Shown: positions 16,333-25,812, counted from the first letter of the stretch. The stretch: DNA of 64,000 bases from Bacteroidota bacterium (GCA_021779665.1 JAJYAG010000001.1:1-64000), one strand, 5' to 3'. A program made the numbers and translations. The notes: generated from the letters alone by a model not told the origin.

Positions 16333-17436
16333 ATGGAAAATTCTATCATATTCTCAAGTTATTCACTTGGCGGATTATCATTAAAAAACCGGATTGTTAT
16401 GGCACCGATGACCCGTTCGCGTGCTATCGGAAATATTCCAGCCGATATTTCTGTTAATTACTATGCCCAGCGGGCAAATGCCGGTCTGATTATAACTGAA
16501 GGCACATCACCTTCTCCCAATGGGTTGGGTTATGCCCGGATACCGGGAATGTTTAGCGACGATCAGGTGAGCGCGTGGCGCAAAGTTACGGATGCTGTAC
16601 ATCAGCAAGGCGGGTTGATTTTTGTTCAGCTTATGCATACCGGGCGAATTTCGCATGAACACAATTTGCCGGCAAACGCTGAAGTACTGGCTCCATCTGC
16701 TGTTAAACCAAAAGGCAAAATGTTTACTGATGTTGAAGGACTGTTAGAATTTCCTGTGCCTCGTGCCATGTCGGCAGAAGAGCTTGCCCAAACACAGCAG
16801 GAATTCGTTCATGCTGCCAAATGTGCTATAGAAGCTGGTTTCGATGGTGTTGAACTTCATGGTGCCAACGGTTATCTTCTGGAACAGTTTCTTTCTCCAT
16901 TCAGTAATCAGCGTACCGATGATTATGGCGGAAGTATAGAAAACCGCTGCCGTTTTGTGCTTGAAGTGGCTGAAAAAGTTAGCATGGCAATAGGGAAGGA
17001 GCGCCTTGGGATTCGTCTTTCGCCTTACGGTGTTGCCAGCGATATGCCGCATTATCCTGAAATTGAGAAGGAATATACTTATCTGGCTGAAAAACTGAAT
17101 GAACTGCAGATCGCTTATATTCATGTGGTGGATCATAGCAGCATGGGAGCTCCTGAAGTTCCTGTAAGTATTAAAAGGATGTTTCGTGAAAAATTCAAAA
17201 ATACGTTGATATTGTCAGGTGGTTATACCAAAGAAAGAGCTGAGCAGGATCTGGAAGCTGGTCATGCCGACCTGGTTGCCTTTGCAAAGCCCTTCATCAA
17301 CAATCCCGACCTTGTTGAGCGCTTTCGCAACAACTGGCCACTCTCTGATAATCTGGATACTTCAACTTTTTATACTCCCGGAGAAAAAGGATATACCGAT
17401 TATCCAGCCTATAAGGCTTCCACGGTCGATGCTTAA
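16333..17436 (+). CDS. Old Yellow Enzyme-family alkene reductase
   Basis: This 367-residue FMN enzyme is a TIM barrel. KNRIVMAPMTRSRA near residue 17 binds flavin, HGANGYLLEQF (His176, Asn179) binds the substrate carbonyl, and SNQRTDDYGGSIENR is the family signature. It should reduce the C=C bond of alpha,beta-unsaturated carbonyls or nitro compounds with NAD(P)H (NemA/OYE type). Single domain with no iron-sulfur extension, so it is the short OYE class rather than 2,4-dienoyl-CoA reductase. Neighbours are unrelated. Confidence 0.9.
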   Translation: MENSIIFSSYSLGGLSLKNRIVMAPMTRSRAIGNIPADISVNYYAQRANAGLIITEGTSPSPNGLGYARIPGMFSDDQVSAWRKVTDAVHQQGGLIFVQLMHTGRISHEHNLPANAEVLAPSAVKPKGKMFTDVEGLLEFPVPRAMSAEELAQTQQEFVHAAKCAIEAGFDGVELHGANGYLLEQFLSPFSNQRTDDYGGSIENRCRFVLEVAEKVSMAIGKERLGIRLSPYGVASDMPHYPEIEKEYTYLAEKLNELQIAYIHVVDHSSMGAPEVPVSIKRMFREKFKNTLILSGGYTKERAEQDLEAGHADLVAFAKPFINNPDLVERFRNNWPLSDNLDTSTFYTPGEKGYTDYPAYKASTVDA

Positions 17437-17600
17437 CAGAATTTTTTGGAATTACGGGTATGCTGATGGCTCTTTATATTATTAAACACTTTTATTGATG
17501 GTATGAAGCTGAGAAAAATCAACTTTAATCTTTTTTGGAAAATGTACTTTTCAAGCTTTAATGATCAATCATTTACAGTTACCTTATAAAACGAAAATCT

Positions 17601-18812
17601 ATGAAATCAGAAGCTTACATTGCTAAAGAAGAAAAGTATGGTGCTCATAATTATCATCCGCTGCCTGTTGTTTTAGAAAGGGGCGAAGGTGTTTTTGTGT
17701 GGGATGTGGAAGGTAAACGTTATTTCGACTTCCTTTCAGCTTATTCGGCAGTTAATCAGGGGCATTGTCATCCGCGCATTATCAATGCCATGATTGAACA
17801 GGCGAAAATACTTACGCTTACTTCAAGGGCTTTTTATAACAATGTGTTGGGCGATTTCGAGGAGTTCATCTCCAAGCTGCTGGGTTACGACCGCGCTCTT
17901 CCCATGAACAGTGGTGCCGAAGCTGACGAAACTGCTCTTAAGCTTTGCCGCAAATGGGCGTATCTGAAAAAAGGTATTCCCGAGAATCAGGCTAAAATCA
18001 TCGTTTGCGAAGGAAATTTCCACGGCCGCACCATTACCATTGTTTCCATGAGTAACGATCCCGATTCTTACAAGGATTTTGGTCCGTTTACGCCTGGTTT
18101 TGAAAAAATTCCTTACAATGATATTCCTGCATTGGAAAAGGCGCTTGCTGATCCTAATGTTGCCGGTTTTCTGGTGGAACCTATTCAGGGTGAAGCTGGT
18201 GTGTTTGTTCCCGATGAAGGTTTTCTGAAAAAAGCTTTCGATTTGTGTAAGTCGAAAAATGTTTTGTTTATTGCCGACGAGGTTCAGACTGGCTTATGCC
18301 GGACAGGAAAAATGCTGGCCTGCGATCACGAAGGTGTTCGCCCCGATATTCTTGTGCTTGGCAAAGCGCTTTCGGGTGGTGCCATGCCGGTAAGTGCTGT
18401 TTTGGCCGACGATGAAATTATGCTTACCATCAAACCTGGTGAACATGGCTCCACTTTTGGTGGTAATCCTCTTGCTTGCCGCGTTGCCATTGAAGCTTTA
18501 AAAGTTTTGGTAGACGAAAAACTTGCTGAAAATGCAAGTCGTTTGGGTGAAATTTTCAGAGCCGAAGTGAGCAAAATTAAATCGGATATGATTGAGCTTG
18601 TTCGTGGTAAGGGTTTATTGAATGCCATTGTAATTAAGCCTAAGAATGGCAAAACAGCATGGGATGTTTGTGTTAAAATGAAGGAAAATGGCTTGCTGGC
18701 CAAACCTACGCACGAGCATATCATCCGGTTTGCTCCACCACTTGTGATTAACGAACAGCAGATTTTTGAGGCTGTTGATATTATTAAAAAATCCCTTGCT
18801 TCGTTTGAGTAG
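17601..18812 (+). CDS. rocD: Ornithine--oxo-acid aminotransferase
   Basis: This 403-residue class-III PLP aminotransferase matches RocD closely: [18 protein letters not shown] at the N-terminus, the PLP pocket [28 protein letters not shown] with the pyridine-N Asp, and the Schiff-base Lys in [16 protein letters not shown]. It converts ornithine and 2-oxoglutarate to glutamate semialdehyde and glutamate, linking arginine/ornithine and proline metabolism. Ends at a strong terminator. No arginine-pathway genes adjoin it. Confidence 0.93.
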   Translation: MKSEAYIAKEEKYGAHNYHPLPVVLERGEGVFVWDVEGKRYFDFLSAYSAVNQGHCHPRIINAMIEQAKILTLTSRAFYNNVLGDFEEFISKLLGYDRALPMNSGAEADETALKLCRKWAYLKKGIPENQAKIIVCEGNFHGRTITIVSMSNDPDSYKDFGPFTPGFEKIPYNDIPALEKALADPNVAGFLVEPIQGEAGVFVPDEGFLKKAFDLCKSKNVLFIADEVQTGLCRTGKMLACDHEGVRPDILVLGKALSGGAMPVSAVLADDEIMLTIKPGEHGSTFGGNPLACRVAIEALKVLVDEKLAENASRLGEIFRAEVSKIKSDMIELVRGKGLLNAIVIKPKNGKTAWDVCVKMKENGLLAKPTHEHIIRFAPPLVINEQQIFEAVDIIKKSLASFE

Positions 18813-18828
18813 AAATAATGCAATATTT

Positions 18829-18864
18829 GTCCGGTGAGATTCCGATCTCTACCGGACTTTTTTT
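18829..18864 (+). terminator. Intrinsic terminator after rocD
   Basis: GTCCGGTGAGAT (18829-18840) pairs with ATCTC-T-ACCGGAC (18845-18857, one bulge) with a TCCG loop and seven Ts after it. It lies inside the longest open frame of the next gene, which shows that gene must start further downstream. Confidence 0.85.
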
Positions 18865-18889
18865 ATGTAAAAAAATCAATTTTATTTTT

Positions 18890-20929
18890 ATGTATAACAG
18901 ATTAATAAACAAAGGTTTAATTTTAGGAATGATGGTATGTTGTTTTGCCGCATGTAAAAGCGAGAAGACTTCGCCTCCAGCAATCAATGCAAGCGATTTG
19001 GATGTTTCTGTAAAGCCGCAGGACGATTTTTACAGGTATGCCAATGGAGGATGGATGAAAGCAAATCCCCTTACCGAAGAATTTTCACGTTATGGCTCTT
19101 TCGACAAGTTGCGTGAAGATAACGACAGTATGCTGCACAGTCTTGTGGACGAACTGGCCAAAGGTCAGGGTGAAAGTGGCCCTGTTGCCCGCAAGATAGG
19201 TGATTTCTTTGCTTCGGGTATGGATACCGCTTTAATTGAGAAAGAAGGTATTAAGCCATTGCAACCTTATTTTGATAAGATCGATCAACTTAAGACCAAT
19301 GCTGATGTTCAGAAATTGATTGCTGAGTTTCATAAAATGGGTATTGGCTCATTATTCAATTTTTCTGGCGATATCGACAGCAAAAACAGCGAAATGGTGA
19401 TCGGAACTTTTTACCAGGGTGGTCTTGGTCTTTCCGACCGCGACTATTATGTTAGCAACGAAAAACGTGCTGTTGAAATCCGCACTGAATATGTAAATCA
19501 CCTCCAGCGCATGTTTCAGCTCTTAGGTAATTCAAAGGAAGTTGCTGCTGCAAAGGCCGAAAGGATTATGAAACTTGAAACCCAGCTTGCGTCTTCGTCG
19601 TTTACACGTCTGGAACAACGCGATCCTGAAAAGAATTACAATAAAAAGTCTCTTGCTGAAGTAAAAAAACTTCTTTCTTCATTCGACCTCGATGGTTATT
19701 TCGGAAATATTGGTTTGTCTAATCCAGGCGATCTCAATGTTGCCCAGGTGAAATTCTTCACCGATCTTAATGTTCTTTTCCCAAAAGTAGATATGGAAAC
19801 GTGGAAGGATTACCTGACATGGAATCTTATTCATGGTACTGCCCGTTATGTGAATGCAGATTTCTCCAACGAACATTTTGCTTTTTACGGGAAATTTCTG
19901 TCCGGTCAGCCAAAAGACAAAGCACGCTGGAAAAGAGTGCTTGCTGCTACCGACAATACCATTGGTGAAGCTCTGGGACAAATGTTCGTTAAAAAATATT
20001 TCCCTCCTGAAGCCAAAGAACGTATGCTGAAACTGGTTGAAAATCTGAGGGGAAGTCTTGCCGATCGTATTAAAAACCTCGATTGGATGGGTGATTCGAC
20101 CAAACAAAAAGCTTTGGAAAAACTGGCTGCCATTCGCGTTAAAATAGGCTATCCTGACAAATGGAGAGATTTCAGCGGACTCAATATCGAGCGCAAGGCT
20201 TATGTTTTAAATGTTTTGGAAGGTTCGAAGTTCGAAACCGAATATCAGCTTAAAAAAATTGGTAAACCGGTTGATAAGGACGAGTGGTTTATGACTCCGC
20301 AAACTGTAAATGCTTATTACAGTCCGAATATGAACGAAATCTGCTTCCCTGCAGGTATTCTCCAACCCCCGTTTTTCTTTATGAATGCTGACGATGCTGT
20401 GAATTATGGCGCTATAGGCGTGGTTATCGGTCACGAAATTACCCATGGTTTCGACGATCAGGGCCGTCTGTTTGATAAAGCTGGTAATCTCACCAACTGG
20501 TGGACCGAAGAGGATACCAAACGTTTTAATGAACGTTCTGAAGTGCTTGTAAATCAGTTCAATAACTTTACAGTGCTCGATTCAGTGAAAGCCGATGGTA
20601 AATTGACGTTGGGCGAGAATATAGCCGACCTTGGTGGCTTGAACATATCTTATTATGCTTTGCAAAAATCGCTGAAAGAAAATCCTGCTAAGGAAAAGAT
20701 TGATGGATTTACTCCGGAGCAACGCTTCTTCCTTGCTTATGCTCATGTTTGGGGTCAGAATATCCGTAACGAGGAAATTCTACGCCGTACAAAAGAAGAT
20801 GTTCATTCTCTGGGCGAATTTCGTGTGAATGGTCCTTTGCCCAATTTACCCGAATTTTATGCTGCTTTTGGCATAAAGGAAGGGGATAAGATGTATCTTG
20901 CTCAGGATAAAAGAGCGATAATCTGGTAG
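18890..20929 (+). CDS. M13-family zinc endopeptidase lipoprotein (PepO/neprilysin type)
   Basis: This 679-residue protein begins at ATG 18890, not at the longer frame opening at 18818, because the latter runs through the rocD terminator and would bury the signal peptide. The lipobox is CFAAC, so it is anchored in the envelope. The catalytic domain has HEITH (in VIGHEITHGFDDQG) and the third ligand in ENIADLGG, with NAYYSPNMNEICFPAGILQPP before it, all as in M13. It degrades peptides in the periplasm or outside. The usual C-terminal CxxW is replaced by IIW. Confidence 0.92.
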   Translation: MYNRLINKGLILGMMVCCFAACKSEKTSPPAINASDLDVSVKPQDDFYRYANGGWMKANPLTEEFSRYGSFDKLREDNDSMLHSLVDELAKGQGESGPVARKIGDFFASGMDTALIEKEGIKPLQPYFDKIDQLKTNADVQKLIAEFHKMGIGSLFNFSGDIDSKNSEMVIGTFYQGGLGLSDRDYYVSNEKRAVEIRTEYVNHLQRMFQLLGNSKEVAAAKAERIMKLETQLASSSFTRLEQRDPEKNYNKKSLAEVKKLLSSFDLDGYFGNIGLSNPGDLNVAQVKFFTDLNVLFPKVDMETWKDYLTWNLIHGTARYVNADFSNEHFAFYGKFLSGQPKDKARWKRVLAATDNTIGEALGQMFVKKYFPPEAKERMLKLVENLRGSLADRIKNLDWMGDSTKQKALEKLAAIRVKIGYPDKWRDFSGLNIERKAYVLNVLEGSKFETEYQLKKIGKPVDKDEWFMTPQTVNAYYSPNMNEICFPAGILQPPFFFMNADDAVNYGAIGVVIGHEITHGFDDQGRLFDKAGNLTNWWTEEDTKRFNERSEVLVNQFNNFTVLDSVKADGKLTLGENIADLGGLNISYYALQKSLKENPAKEKIDGFTPEQRFFLAYAHVWGQNIRNEEILRRTKEDVHSLGEFRVNGPLPNLPEFYAAFGIKEGDKMYLAQDKRAIIW

Positions 20930-21048
20930 GCGATAGTTTTTAGTGGTTTAGGTATCAGGAAATACAAAGAGTTTTCAACAAAGAGAGATTTTGTATGTTT
21001 ATGTTATCCTAAACACCTAAATTGCTAACGCCTAAACAGCTATACAAA

Positions 21049-21624
21049 ATGGAAACAAATTCATGTCTATGGCCGGGCGAACATCGCCTGGCCATTTTAT
21101 ATCACGATAACGAATGGGGCGTTCCGGTCCACGACGATCGCAAGCATTTCGAATTTTTAGTGCTCGATGCTTTTCAGGCTGGATTGAGCTGGAATACAAT
21201 TCTGAACAAACGCGAAAACTTCCGCACAGCCTTTGATAATTTCGATTATCAAAAAATAGCCGGCTACGACCAGGATAAGGTAGATGAACTGATGAACAAT
21301 GCTGGCATCATTCGTAATAAAGCTAAAATTTTGGCTACCATTTCCAATGCTAAGGCTTTTATGGAAGTGCAGAAGGAGTTTGGCTCCTTCGATAAATTTA
21401 TCTGGGGTTTTGTAAATGGTAAACCAATAATAAACCAACATCAATCCTTACAAAATGCTCCGGCCCGCACTGTGGTTTCTGACACCATGAGTAAAGCTTT
21501 GGTTAAAAGAGGGTTTAAGTTCGTGGGTTCAACCATTTGTTATGCTTATATGCAGGCCGCCGGACTTGTTAACGATCATCTTGTTTCGTGCAATCGTTAT
21601 CACGAAGTGCAGAAATTCTATTAA
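21049..21624 (+). CDS. tag: DNA-3-methyladenine glycosylase I
   Basis: This 191-residue protein starts at ATG 21049; an upstream TTG opens the frame but adds a non-conserved tail. CLWPGEH, YHDNEWGVPVHDDRKHFEFL and AGLSWNTILNKRENFR are hallmark Tag sequences, and the C-terminal GFKFVGSTICYAYMQAAGLVND provides the last part of the zinc-binding/HhH fold. It removes 3-methyladenine from alkylated DNA in base-excision repair. Monocistronic or loosely coupled to the following small gene. Confidence 0.93.
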   Translation: METNSCLWPGEHRLAILYHDNEWGVPVHDDRKHFEFLVLDAFQAGLSWNTILNKRENFRTAFDNFDYQKIAGYDQDKVDELMNNAGIIRNKAKILATISNAKAFMEVQKEFGSFDKFIWGFVNGKPIINQHQSLQNAPARTVVSDTMSKALVKRGFKFVGSTICYAYMQAAGLVNDHLVSCNRYHEVQKFY

Positions 21625-21640
21625 ATTTGCTTTTTCTCAA

Positions 21641-21650
21641 AAGGAGGTGA
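21641..21650 (+). promoter_or_regulatory. Unusually perfect Shine-Dalgarno sequence
   Basis: AAGGAGGTGA is a full match to the 16S rRNA anti-SD tail. It lies 18 nt before ATG 21668, which opens a 10-codon ORF (MDIFLKKMSR) whose TGA overlaps the ATG of the DUF2905 gene (ATGA). It may drive that gene by coupling. Confidence 0.4.
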
Positions 21651-21696
21651 AATAGTCGGTAAAGATTATGGATATTTTCCTGAAAAAAATGAGCAG

Positions 21697-21921
21697 ATGA
21701 ATCATATTGGCAGGTTGATTATAATTATCGGAGTATTTTTCGTTATTGTAGGCGTTGTTGTCTATTTCTGGGGTGATAAATTTTCATGGCTGGGACGTTT
21801 ACCCGGCGATATCCGGGTTGAAAAAGAGAACTTCCGCTTCTATTTTCCTATTACAACTATGATTATCATTAGTGTTGTTGTCAGTCTTCTGATCCGACTC
21901 TTTCAGAGGTTCTTTAATTAA
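21697..21921 (+). CDS. DUF2905-family small membrane protein
   Basis: This 74-residue protein has two membrane segments (about residues 4-25 and 50-68) with the family's conserved middle, WLGRLPGDIRVEKENFRFYFP. It is an inner-membrane protein of unknown function found widely in bacteria. The start overlaps the stop of a 10-codon mini-ORF that has a perfect upstream Shine-Dalgarno. Confidence 0.85.
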   Translation: MNHIGRLIIIIGVFFVIVGVVVYFWGDKFSWLGRLPGDIRVEKENFRFYFPITTMIIISVVVSLLIRLFQRFFN

Positions 21922-22019
21922 CATGAAAACTGCTTATTTCTTCGAAATACCAATTAATTTCACATAATATGTGCCGATAGAATCGGTAATTGGGTCCAAA
22001 ACAATTTAATTATTTTCTG

Positions 22020-22952
22020 ATGAATATTGTATTTCTTGATGCGAAAACAATGGGAGAGGTGCCTAACCTCAAAATGCTTGAAAAGTCAGGCAATTATACT
22101 TCTTACCCTATAACCTTGCCACATGAACGAAAGGAACGTATTAAGACAGCCGATATCGTCATCACCTGCAAAGTGATTATCGACAGGGAGATGATAGATT
22201 CGTGTCCGGGTTTAAAGCTCATTTGTGTGGCCGCAACAGGAACCAATAATGTGGATGTGGAATATGCTCACTCGAAGGGGATTGCTGTAAAAAATGTGGC
22301 TGGCTATTCAAGTGAAAGCGTAGCTCAGCTCACGGTTTCAATGGTGCTGGCTTTGGTTAGCCGTATCGGGTATTACGATAACTTTGTAAAAAGTGGCGAT
22401 TACTCCAGGAGTGACATGTTTACACATTATGGACCCAGGTTTTTCGAGTTGAAAGGTAAAAATCTGGGGATTATCGGTTTGGGTAACATTGGAGCCAGAG
22501 TTGCCGAAATCTTCTCAGCTTTTGGATTGAATATTTTTTACCATTCTGTATCAGGGAAAAATATATCCGATAAGTATAAGCATCTGGATTTAAATAAATT
22601 ATTATCCACATCCGATATAATTACTATACATTGTCCCCTTAACTCTCAAACCAAAAATCTAATCCATAAAGGAAACATTTCTTTGATGAAACCCGATGCA
22701 ATTCTGGTCAATATGGCACGCGGAGGAATTGTAAATGAGAGTGATATTGTTACTGCTTTAAATTCAGGCCAGATTGGTGCTTTCGGAACTGATGTTTTCG
22801 AGAAAGAGCCTATTCCTGCTGATAGTCCGTTTTACCAGCTAAACAGTAAGGATAATGTTATTTTTACTCCTCACATTGCATGGACAAGCGTGGAGGCAAG
22901 GACTCTTCTAATTGAGAAGTTGGTGGATAATATTAAAACCTTTTCAGCCTGA
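22020..22952 (+). CDS. D-2-hydroxyacid dehydrogenase (NAD-dependent)
   Basis: This 310-residue protein starts at ATG 22020; the earlier in-frame TTG at 21990 is not needed. The NAD-binding motif GIIGLGNIGARVAEI (about residues 150-165) and the catalytic set (Arg in NMARGGIVNE, Glu in FEKEP, His in FTPHIAWTS) are intact. Best similarity by eye is to glycerate/hydroxypyruvate reductases: TGTNNVDVEYAHSKGIAV. It reduces a 2-oxoacid to the D-hydroxyacid. The exact substrate is not determined. Confidence 0.85.
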   Translation: MNIVFLDAKTMGEVPNLKMLEKSGNYTSYPITLPHERKERIKTADIVITCKVIIDREMIDSCPGLKLICVAATGTNNVDVEYAHSKGIAVKNVAGYSSESVAQLTVSMVLALVSRIGYYDNFVKSGDYSRSDMFTHYGPRFFELKGKNLGIIGLGNIGARVAEIFSAFGLNIFYHSVSGKNISDKYKHLDLNKLLSTSDIITIHCPLNSQTKNLIHKGNISLMKPDAILVNMARGGIVNESDIVTALNSGQIGAFGTDVFEKEPIPADSPFYQLNSKDNVIFTPHIAWTSVEARTLLIEKLVDNIKTFSA

Positions 22953-22999
22953 GTAGTTTAATGTAGTTTATTCTTCGAAAAGTCTTTATCATTTTTAGT

Positions 23000-23368
23000 A
23001 TGCGTGGATTATATGCAATTCTCTTTCTTGTAGTTTCCAATGTATTTATGACATTCGCCTGGTATGGCCATCTGAAATTTAAAGAATGGACATGGTTTAA
23101 ACATACCGGTTTGTTTACCATTATTTTGCTGAGTTGGGGAATGGCCTTTTTTGAATATTGTTTTCAGGTTCCGGCTAACAGAATAGGATTTAAAGGTAAT
23201 GGAGGACCGTTTTCACTAATAGAATTAAAAGTAATTCAGGAGGTTTTAACACTGACGGTTTTTACAATTTTTTCTCTGATTTTCTTTAAAAATGAGACCT
23301 TTAAATGGAATCATTTTGTAGGTTTTATTTTTCTTATACTGGCCGTATATTTTATTTTCAAAAAGTAA
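23000..23368 (+). CDS. DMT-superfamily membrane protein (DUF486)
   Basis: This 122-residue protein has four membrane helices typical of DUF486: FMTFAWYGHLKFKEW after the first helix, FFEYCFQVPANRIGF in the middle and FKWNHFVGFIFLILAVYF at the end. The family is a small, half-size relative of drug/metabolite transporters; function unknown. Probably functions as a dimer. Confidence 0.85.
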   Translation: MRGLYAILFLVVSNVFMTFAWYGHLKFKEWTWFKHTGLFTIILLSWGMAFFEYCFQVPANRIGFKGNGGPFSLIELKVIQEVLTLTVFTIFSLIFFKNETFKWNHFVGFIFLILAVYFIFKK

Positions 23369-23506
23369 CGAAGCTTTCTTGTTTTTATTATATTGCAGCG
23401 GTATAATTTTTAATATATTTATACAAATTTGAAAGTACTTTAGAAGAAGTAGTTATTTAGCATTAACATTATTTGGGAAACGAGTGTTTATTATTTGTAA
23501 TGATCT

Positions 23507-23887
23507 ATGATGAATAGCTGGGAAAATAAAAAGATTTTGATTGCTGAGGATGAGGAGACAAACTACTTGTTTATTGAAGCAATTCTTGAGGACACAAAAG
23601 CTGAGTTGTTGTGGGCAAGAAATGGATGTGATGCTGTTGATATTTTTAATAAGCAGAACGACATCGACTTGATCTTAATGGATATCAAGATGCCGGAAAT
23701 GGACGGAATAACTGCCACAAAGCAAATTCGTGAAAAAAACACCACTATTCCTATCATTGCTCAAACGGCATATGCCATGTCGGAAGATAAAACCAAATGT
23801 TTAAATGCCGGATGCGACGATTATTTAACCAAGCCAATCAATCACAAAGTTTTGTTGGCTACCATTGAAAAATATCTTACGCGATAA
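23507..23887 (+). CDS. Single-domain response regulator (CheY-like receiver)
   Basis: This 126-residue protein is a bare receiver domain: acidic pocket AEDEE at the N-terminus, phosphoacceptor Asp in LILMDIKMPEMDG, the Thr/Ser position in IAQTAYAM and the Lys in YLTKPI. There is no output domain, so it acts by protein contact or as a phosphotransfer sink. Two ATG codons in a row (23507, 23510) could start it. The nearest kinase is the PAS protein at 4.3-5.5 kb, but no link is shown. Confidence 0.9.
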   Translation: MMNSWENKKILIAEDEETNYLFIEAILEDTKAELLWARNGCDAVDIFNKQNDIDLILMDIKMPEMDGITATKQIREKNTTIPIIAQTAYAMSEDKTKCLNAGCDDYLTKPINHKVLLATIEKYLTR

Positions 23888-23889
23888 CA

Positions 23890-23929
23890 TAAAAAAAGCC
23901 CCCGGAATTCAAATTCCGGGGGCTTTTTG
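23890..23929. terminator. Strong bidirectional terminator
   Basis: AGCCCCCGGAAT (23897-23908) pairs perfectly with ATTCCGGGGGCT (23913-23924) around a TCAA loop, flanked by an A-run before and a T-run after. It ends both the receiver gene and the converging slyD gene. Confidence 0.92.
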
Positions 23930-23943
23930 CTTTATCCTGTTTT

Positions 23944-24516
23944 TTAATGATTACAGCTTCCTTCATCTCCACAACCACAGCCATGATTGTCATGTCCGTC
24001 GCCGCAGCCACAACCGCCGCAACCACCTGAATTGTGAATATGTCCATGGTTCAGCTCTTCTTCTGTAGCTTCGCGAACTCCAACAACTGTACCTGCAAAA
24101 AATAAATCTTCATCAGCAAGTGGATGGTTAAAGTCCATTTTTACAGAATTGTCCGATACATTTACAACAATACCATTTAAACGGTTTCCGTCGCCATCCA
24201 TCATGGGAATTGCATTGCCTTCCTTAACCATCTCAGCATCAAACTTTCCGTCAACCATGAAAACGTCTTTAGGAACATCTACGATTGCTTCATCGGACGA
24301 TACTCCGTATGCTTCTTCACTTTTCAGCATAAAATCGAAGGAATCGCCAACCTTTAAACCACTGATATTTGATTCAAATTTCGGAAGAAGATTACCTACA
24401 CCGTATATAAAAGTCAGGGGATTGGAGTCATTGAGTTTCTCAACTATTTCGCCCTCTTTTCCGTCGACACGTAATTCATAAACAAGCGATACAACTTTGT
24501 TTTTTGCTATTTCCAT
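23944..24516 (-). CDS. slyD: SlyD-like FKBP peptidyl-prolyl isomerase
   Basis: This 190-residue protein starts at ATG 24516 (MEIAKNKVVSLVYELR); a longer frame to 24543 adds non-conserved residues. The FKBP core with IF insert is intact (FIYGVGNLLPKFE, then AYGVSSDEAIVDVPKDVF) and the tail is a His/Cys/Gly-rich metal-binding segment (GGCGGCGCGDGHD, HGCGCGDEGSCNH). SlyD is a cytosolic chaperone/isomerase that stores nickel for hydrogenase and urease; neither is in the window. Confidence 0.9.
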   Translation of the reverse strand: MEIAKNKVVSLVYELRVDGKEGEIVEKLNDSNPLTFIYGVGNLLPKFESNISGLKVGDSFDFMLKSEEAYGVSSDEAIVDVPKDVFMVDGKFDAEMVKEGNAIPMMDGDGNRLNGIVVNVSDNSVKMDFNHPLADEDLFFAGTVVGVREATEEELNHGHIHNSGGCGGCGCGDGHDNHGCGCGDEGSCNH

Positions 24517-24727
24517 TTTTACATTTATTTTTAAAAAGTACAAAGAAAACTGTTTCTTACGAAGCAGCCAAATTATTTGGTTTTAAATATTTTTTAAATA
24601 AAAACACAACTACAGTAATATTTGTTCATTGATAAAATCTTAAAACCCGCTTGGTGAAACCTTTTTAAAGATTAATTGTTTGCAATAATAGTTATGATTT
24701 TTCACTAATCCTTATTAATTATTTTCT

Positions 24728-24928
24728 ATGAAAGGCAAAGTAAAATGGTTTGATTCCGCAAAAGGTTATGGTTTCATTCAATCGGACGAGGGCAAAGATA
24801 TTTTTGTCCATTACACTGGTATTGAAAGAGATGGGTTTAAAGCCCTGCAGCAGGGGCAGGAAGTCAGTTTTCAGATAGCTGACGGAAAAAGAGGCCCCCA
24901 GGCAACGAAAGTTAAGATTGTAGATTAG
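24728..24928 (+). CDS. Cold-shock-domain protein (CspA type)
   Basis: This 66-residue protein is a single cold-shock domain: MKGKVKWFDSAKGYGFIQ with RNP1 and DIFVHY as RNP2. It binds single-stranded RNA/DNA and melts RNA structure. The 184-nt AT-rich region upstream may hold a structured cold-responsive leader, but I could not identify one with confidence. Confidence 0.93.
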   Translation: MKGKVKWFDSAKGYGFIQSDEGKDIFVHYTGIERDGFKALQQGQEVSFQIADGKRGPQATKVKIVD

Positions 24929-24983
24929 TAGAGATAATAGTGTTGATAGATATAAATTCCCGCAATCTTTTGTGACTCATACA

Positions 24984-25008
24984 AAATGCCCTGAAAAGGG
25001 CATTTTTG
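24984..25008. terminator. Terminator between csp and the outer-membrane protein gene
   Basis: AAATGCCC (24984-24991) pairs with GGGCATTT (24998-25005), followed by TTG. It serves csp on the + strand and possibly the opposing gene, whose stop is next to it. Confidence 0.75.
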
Positions 25009-25608
25009 TTAAAAATCAAAACCTATTTTAAAAATCGGATTGGAATAAGGTGAATTGGTTGTTTCATTGAGGTTCCACATAATTAGCATATAAATACTGG
25101 ACCGTCTTCCGATTGCTTGTTTTATACCTCCTCCAACCAAAAAACTTTCAATCCAAAACCTTCCGTCCGGAGGATAGTTAGGATATTCAAAGTGTTTTCT
25201 TTCCAGGCTTAATTGTTCATATTCCGCTTGTCCAATAATTGAAATGCCGTTTCCAATACCGAAGGTTGCTCCCATATCCTTAATTAATGCTAACCGGGTA
25301 AAGAGGTTAAAGCCGTAAATGTGCGTTTCAATAGGAGCTACAGGGAATCCGTAATAATTGTAGGTGGTTTTTTTGTTATAGTATTCATAAGTAATTCCCA
25401 CACCAGCACTCCAGCGCGGATAAATGTAATACCCTACATGAGGGGACACTTCAATATCGGTTATGGTTCCAAACTGAAGTCCAACATTCCCTCCAACATA
25501 CATGCGGTCCCATAATTTTGGCTTTTCTTTCTTGGGTTGCTGGGCCAAAACAGTGGCAGAAAAAATCAGACTTAAAAATATTGTAAAATATATGTTATTG
25601 ATTTTCAT
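25009..25608 (-). CDS. Outer-membrane beta-barrel protein, small
   Basis: This 199-residue protein has a signal peptide (cleavage near TVLAQ) and alternating strands of a porin-like small barrel: MYVGGNVGLQFGTITDIEVS, WSAGVGITYEYYNKK, and a terminal strand ending in FKIGFDF with C-terminal Phe, the usual signal for barrel insertion. About eight strands can be counted. Ligand and role unknown. Confidence 0.75.
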   Translation of the reverse strand: MKINNIYFTIFLSLIFSATVLAQQPKKEKPKLWDRMYVGGNVGLQFGTITDIEVSPHVGYYIYPRWSAGVGITYEYYNKKTTYNYYGFPVAPIETHIYGFNLFTRLALIKDMGATFGIGNGISIIGQAEYEQLSLERKHFEYPNYPPDGRFWIESFLVGGGIKQAIGRRSSIYMLIMWNLNETTNSPYSNPIFKIGFDF

Positions 25609-25787
25609 TTTATTTAAAATTTTTAATTCTTCAGAAAATATAAATAACTTTATTTAATGAAACTTAATGCCATTTTATATTTTTTTGTAATTTACATGGT
25701 GTAAAAATAGTGAAAAACATATACGAAAGATATATTGTTTGGAGCATTCTTTACAAAATGAATACCAGAAAAAACCTGCTTAGAGGT

Positions 25788-25795
25788 TAGGTTTG
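25788..25795 (+). promoter_or_regulatory. -7 promoter element of the SDR gene
   Basis: TAGGTTTG fits TAnnTTTG and lies 18 nt before the ATG. I found no convincing TTTG at the -33 position. Confidence 0.4.
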
Positions 25796-25812
25796 TATTA
25801 ATAAAAATTTTA

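Noticed and set aside
17219-17485. ORF in another frame overlapping the end of the Old Yellow Enzyme gene
   Set aside because: The main frame is intact to its stop; this frame has no recognisable protein and no start support.
24517-24543. Longer SlyD start
   Set aside because: The added residues are absent from the family, and ATG 24516 begins the conserved MEIAKN-type opening.
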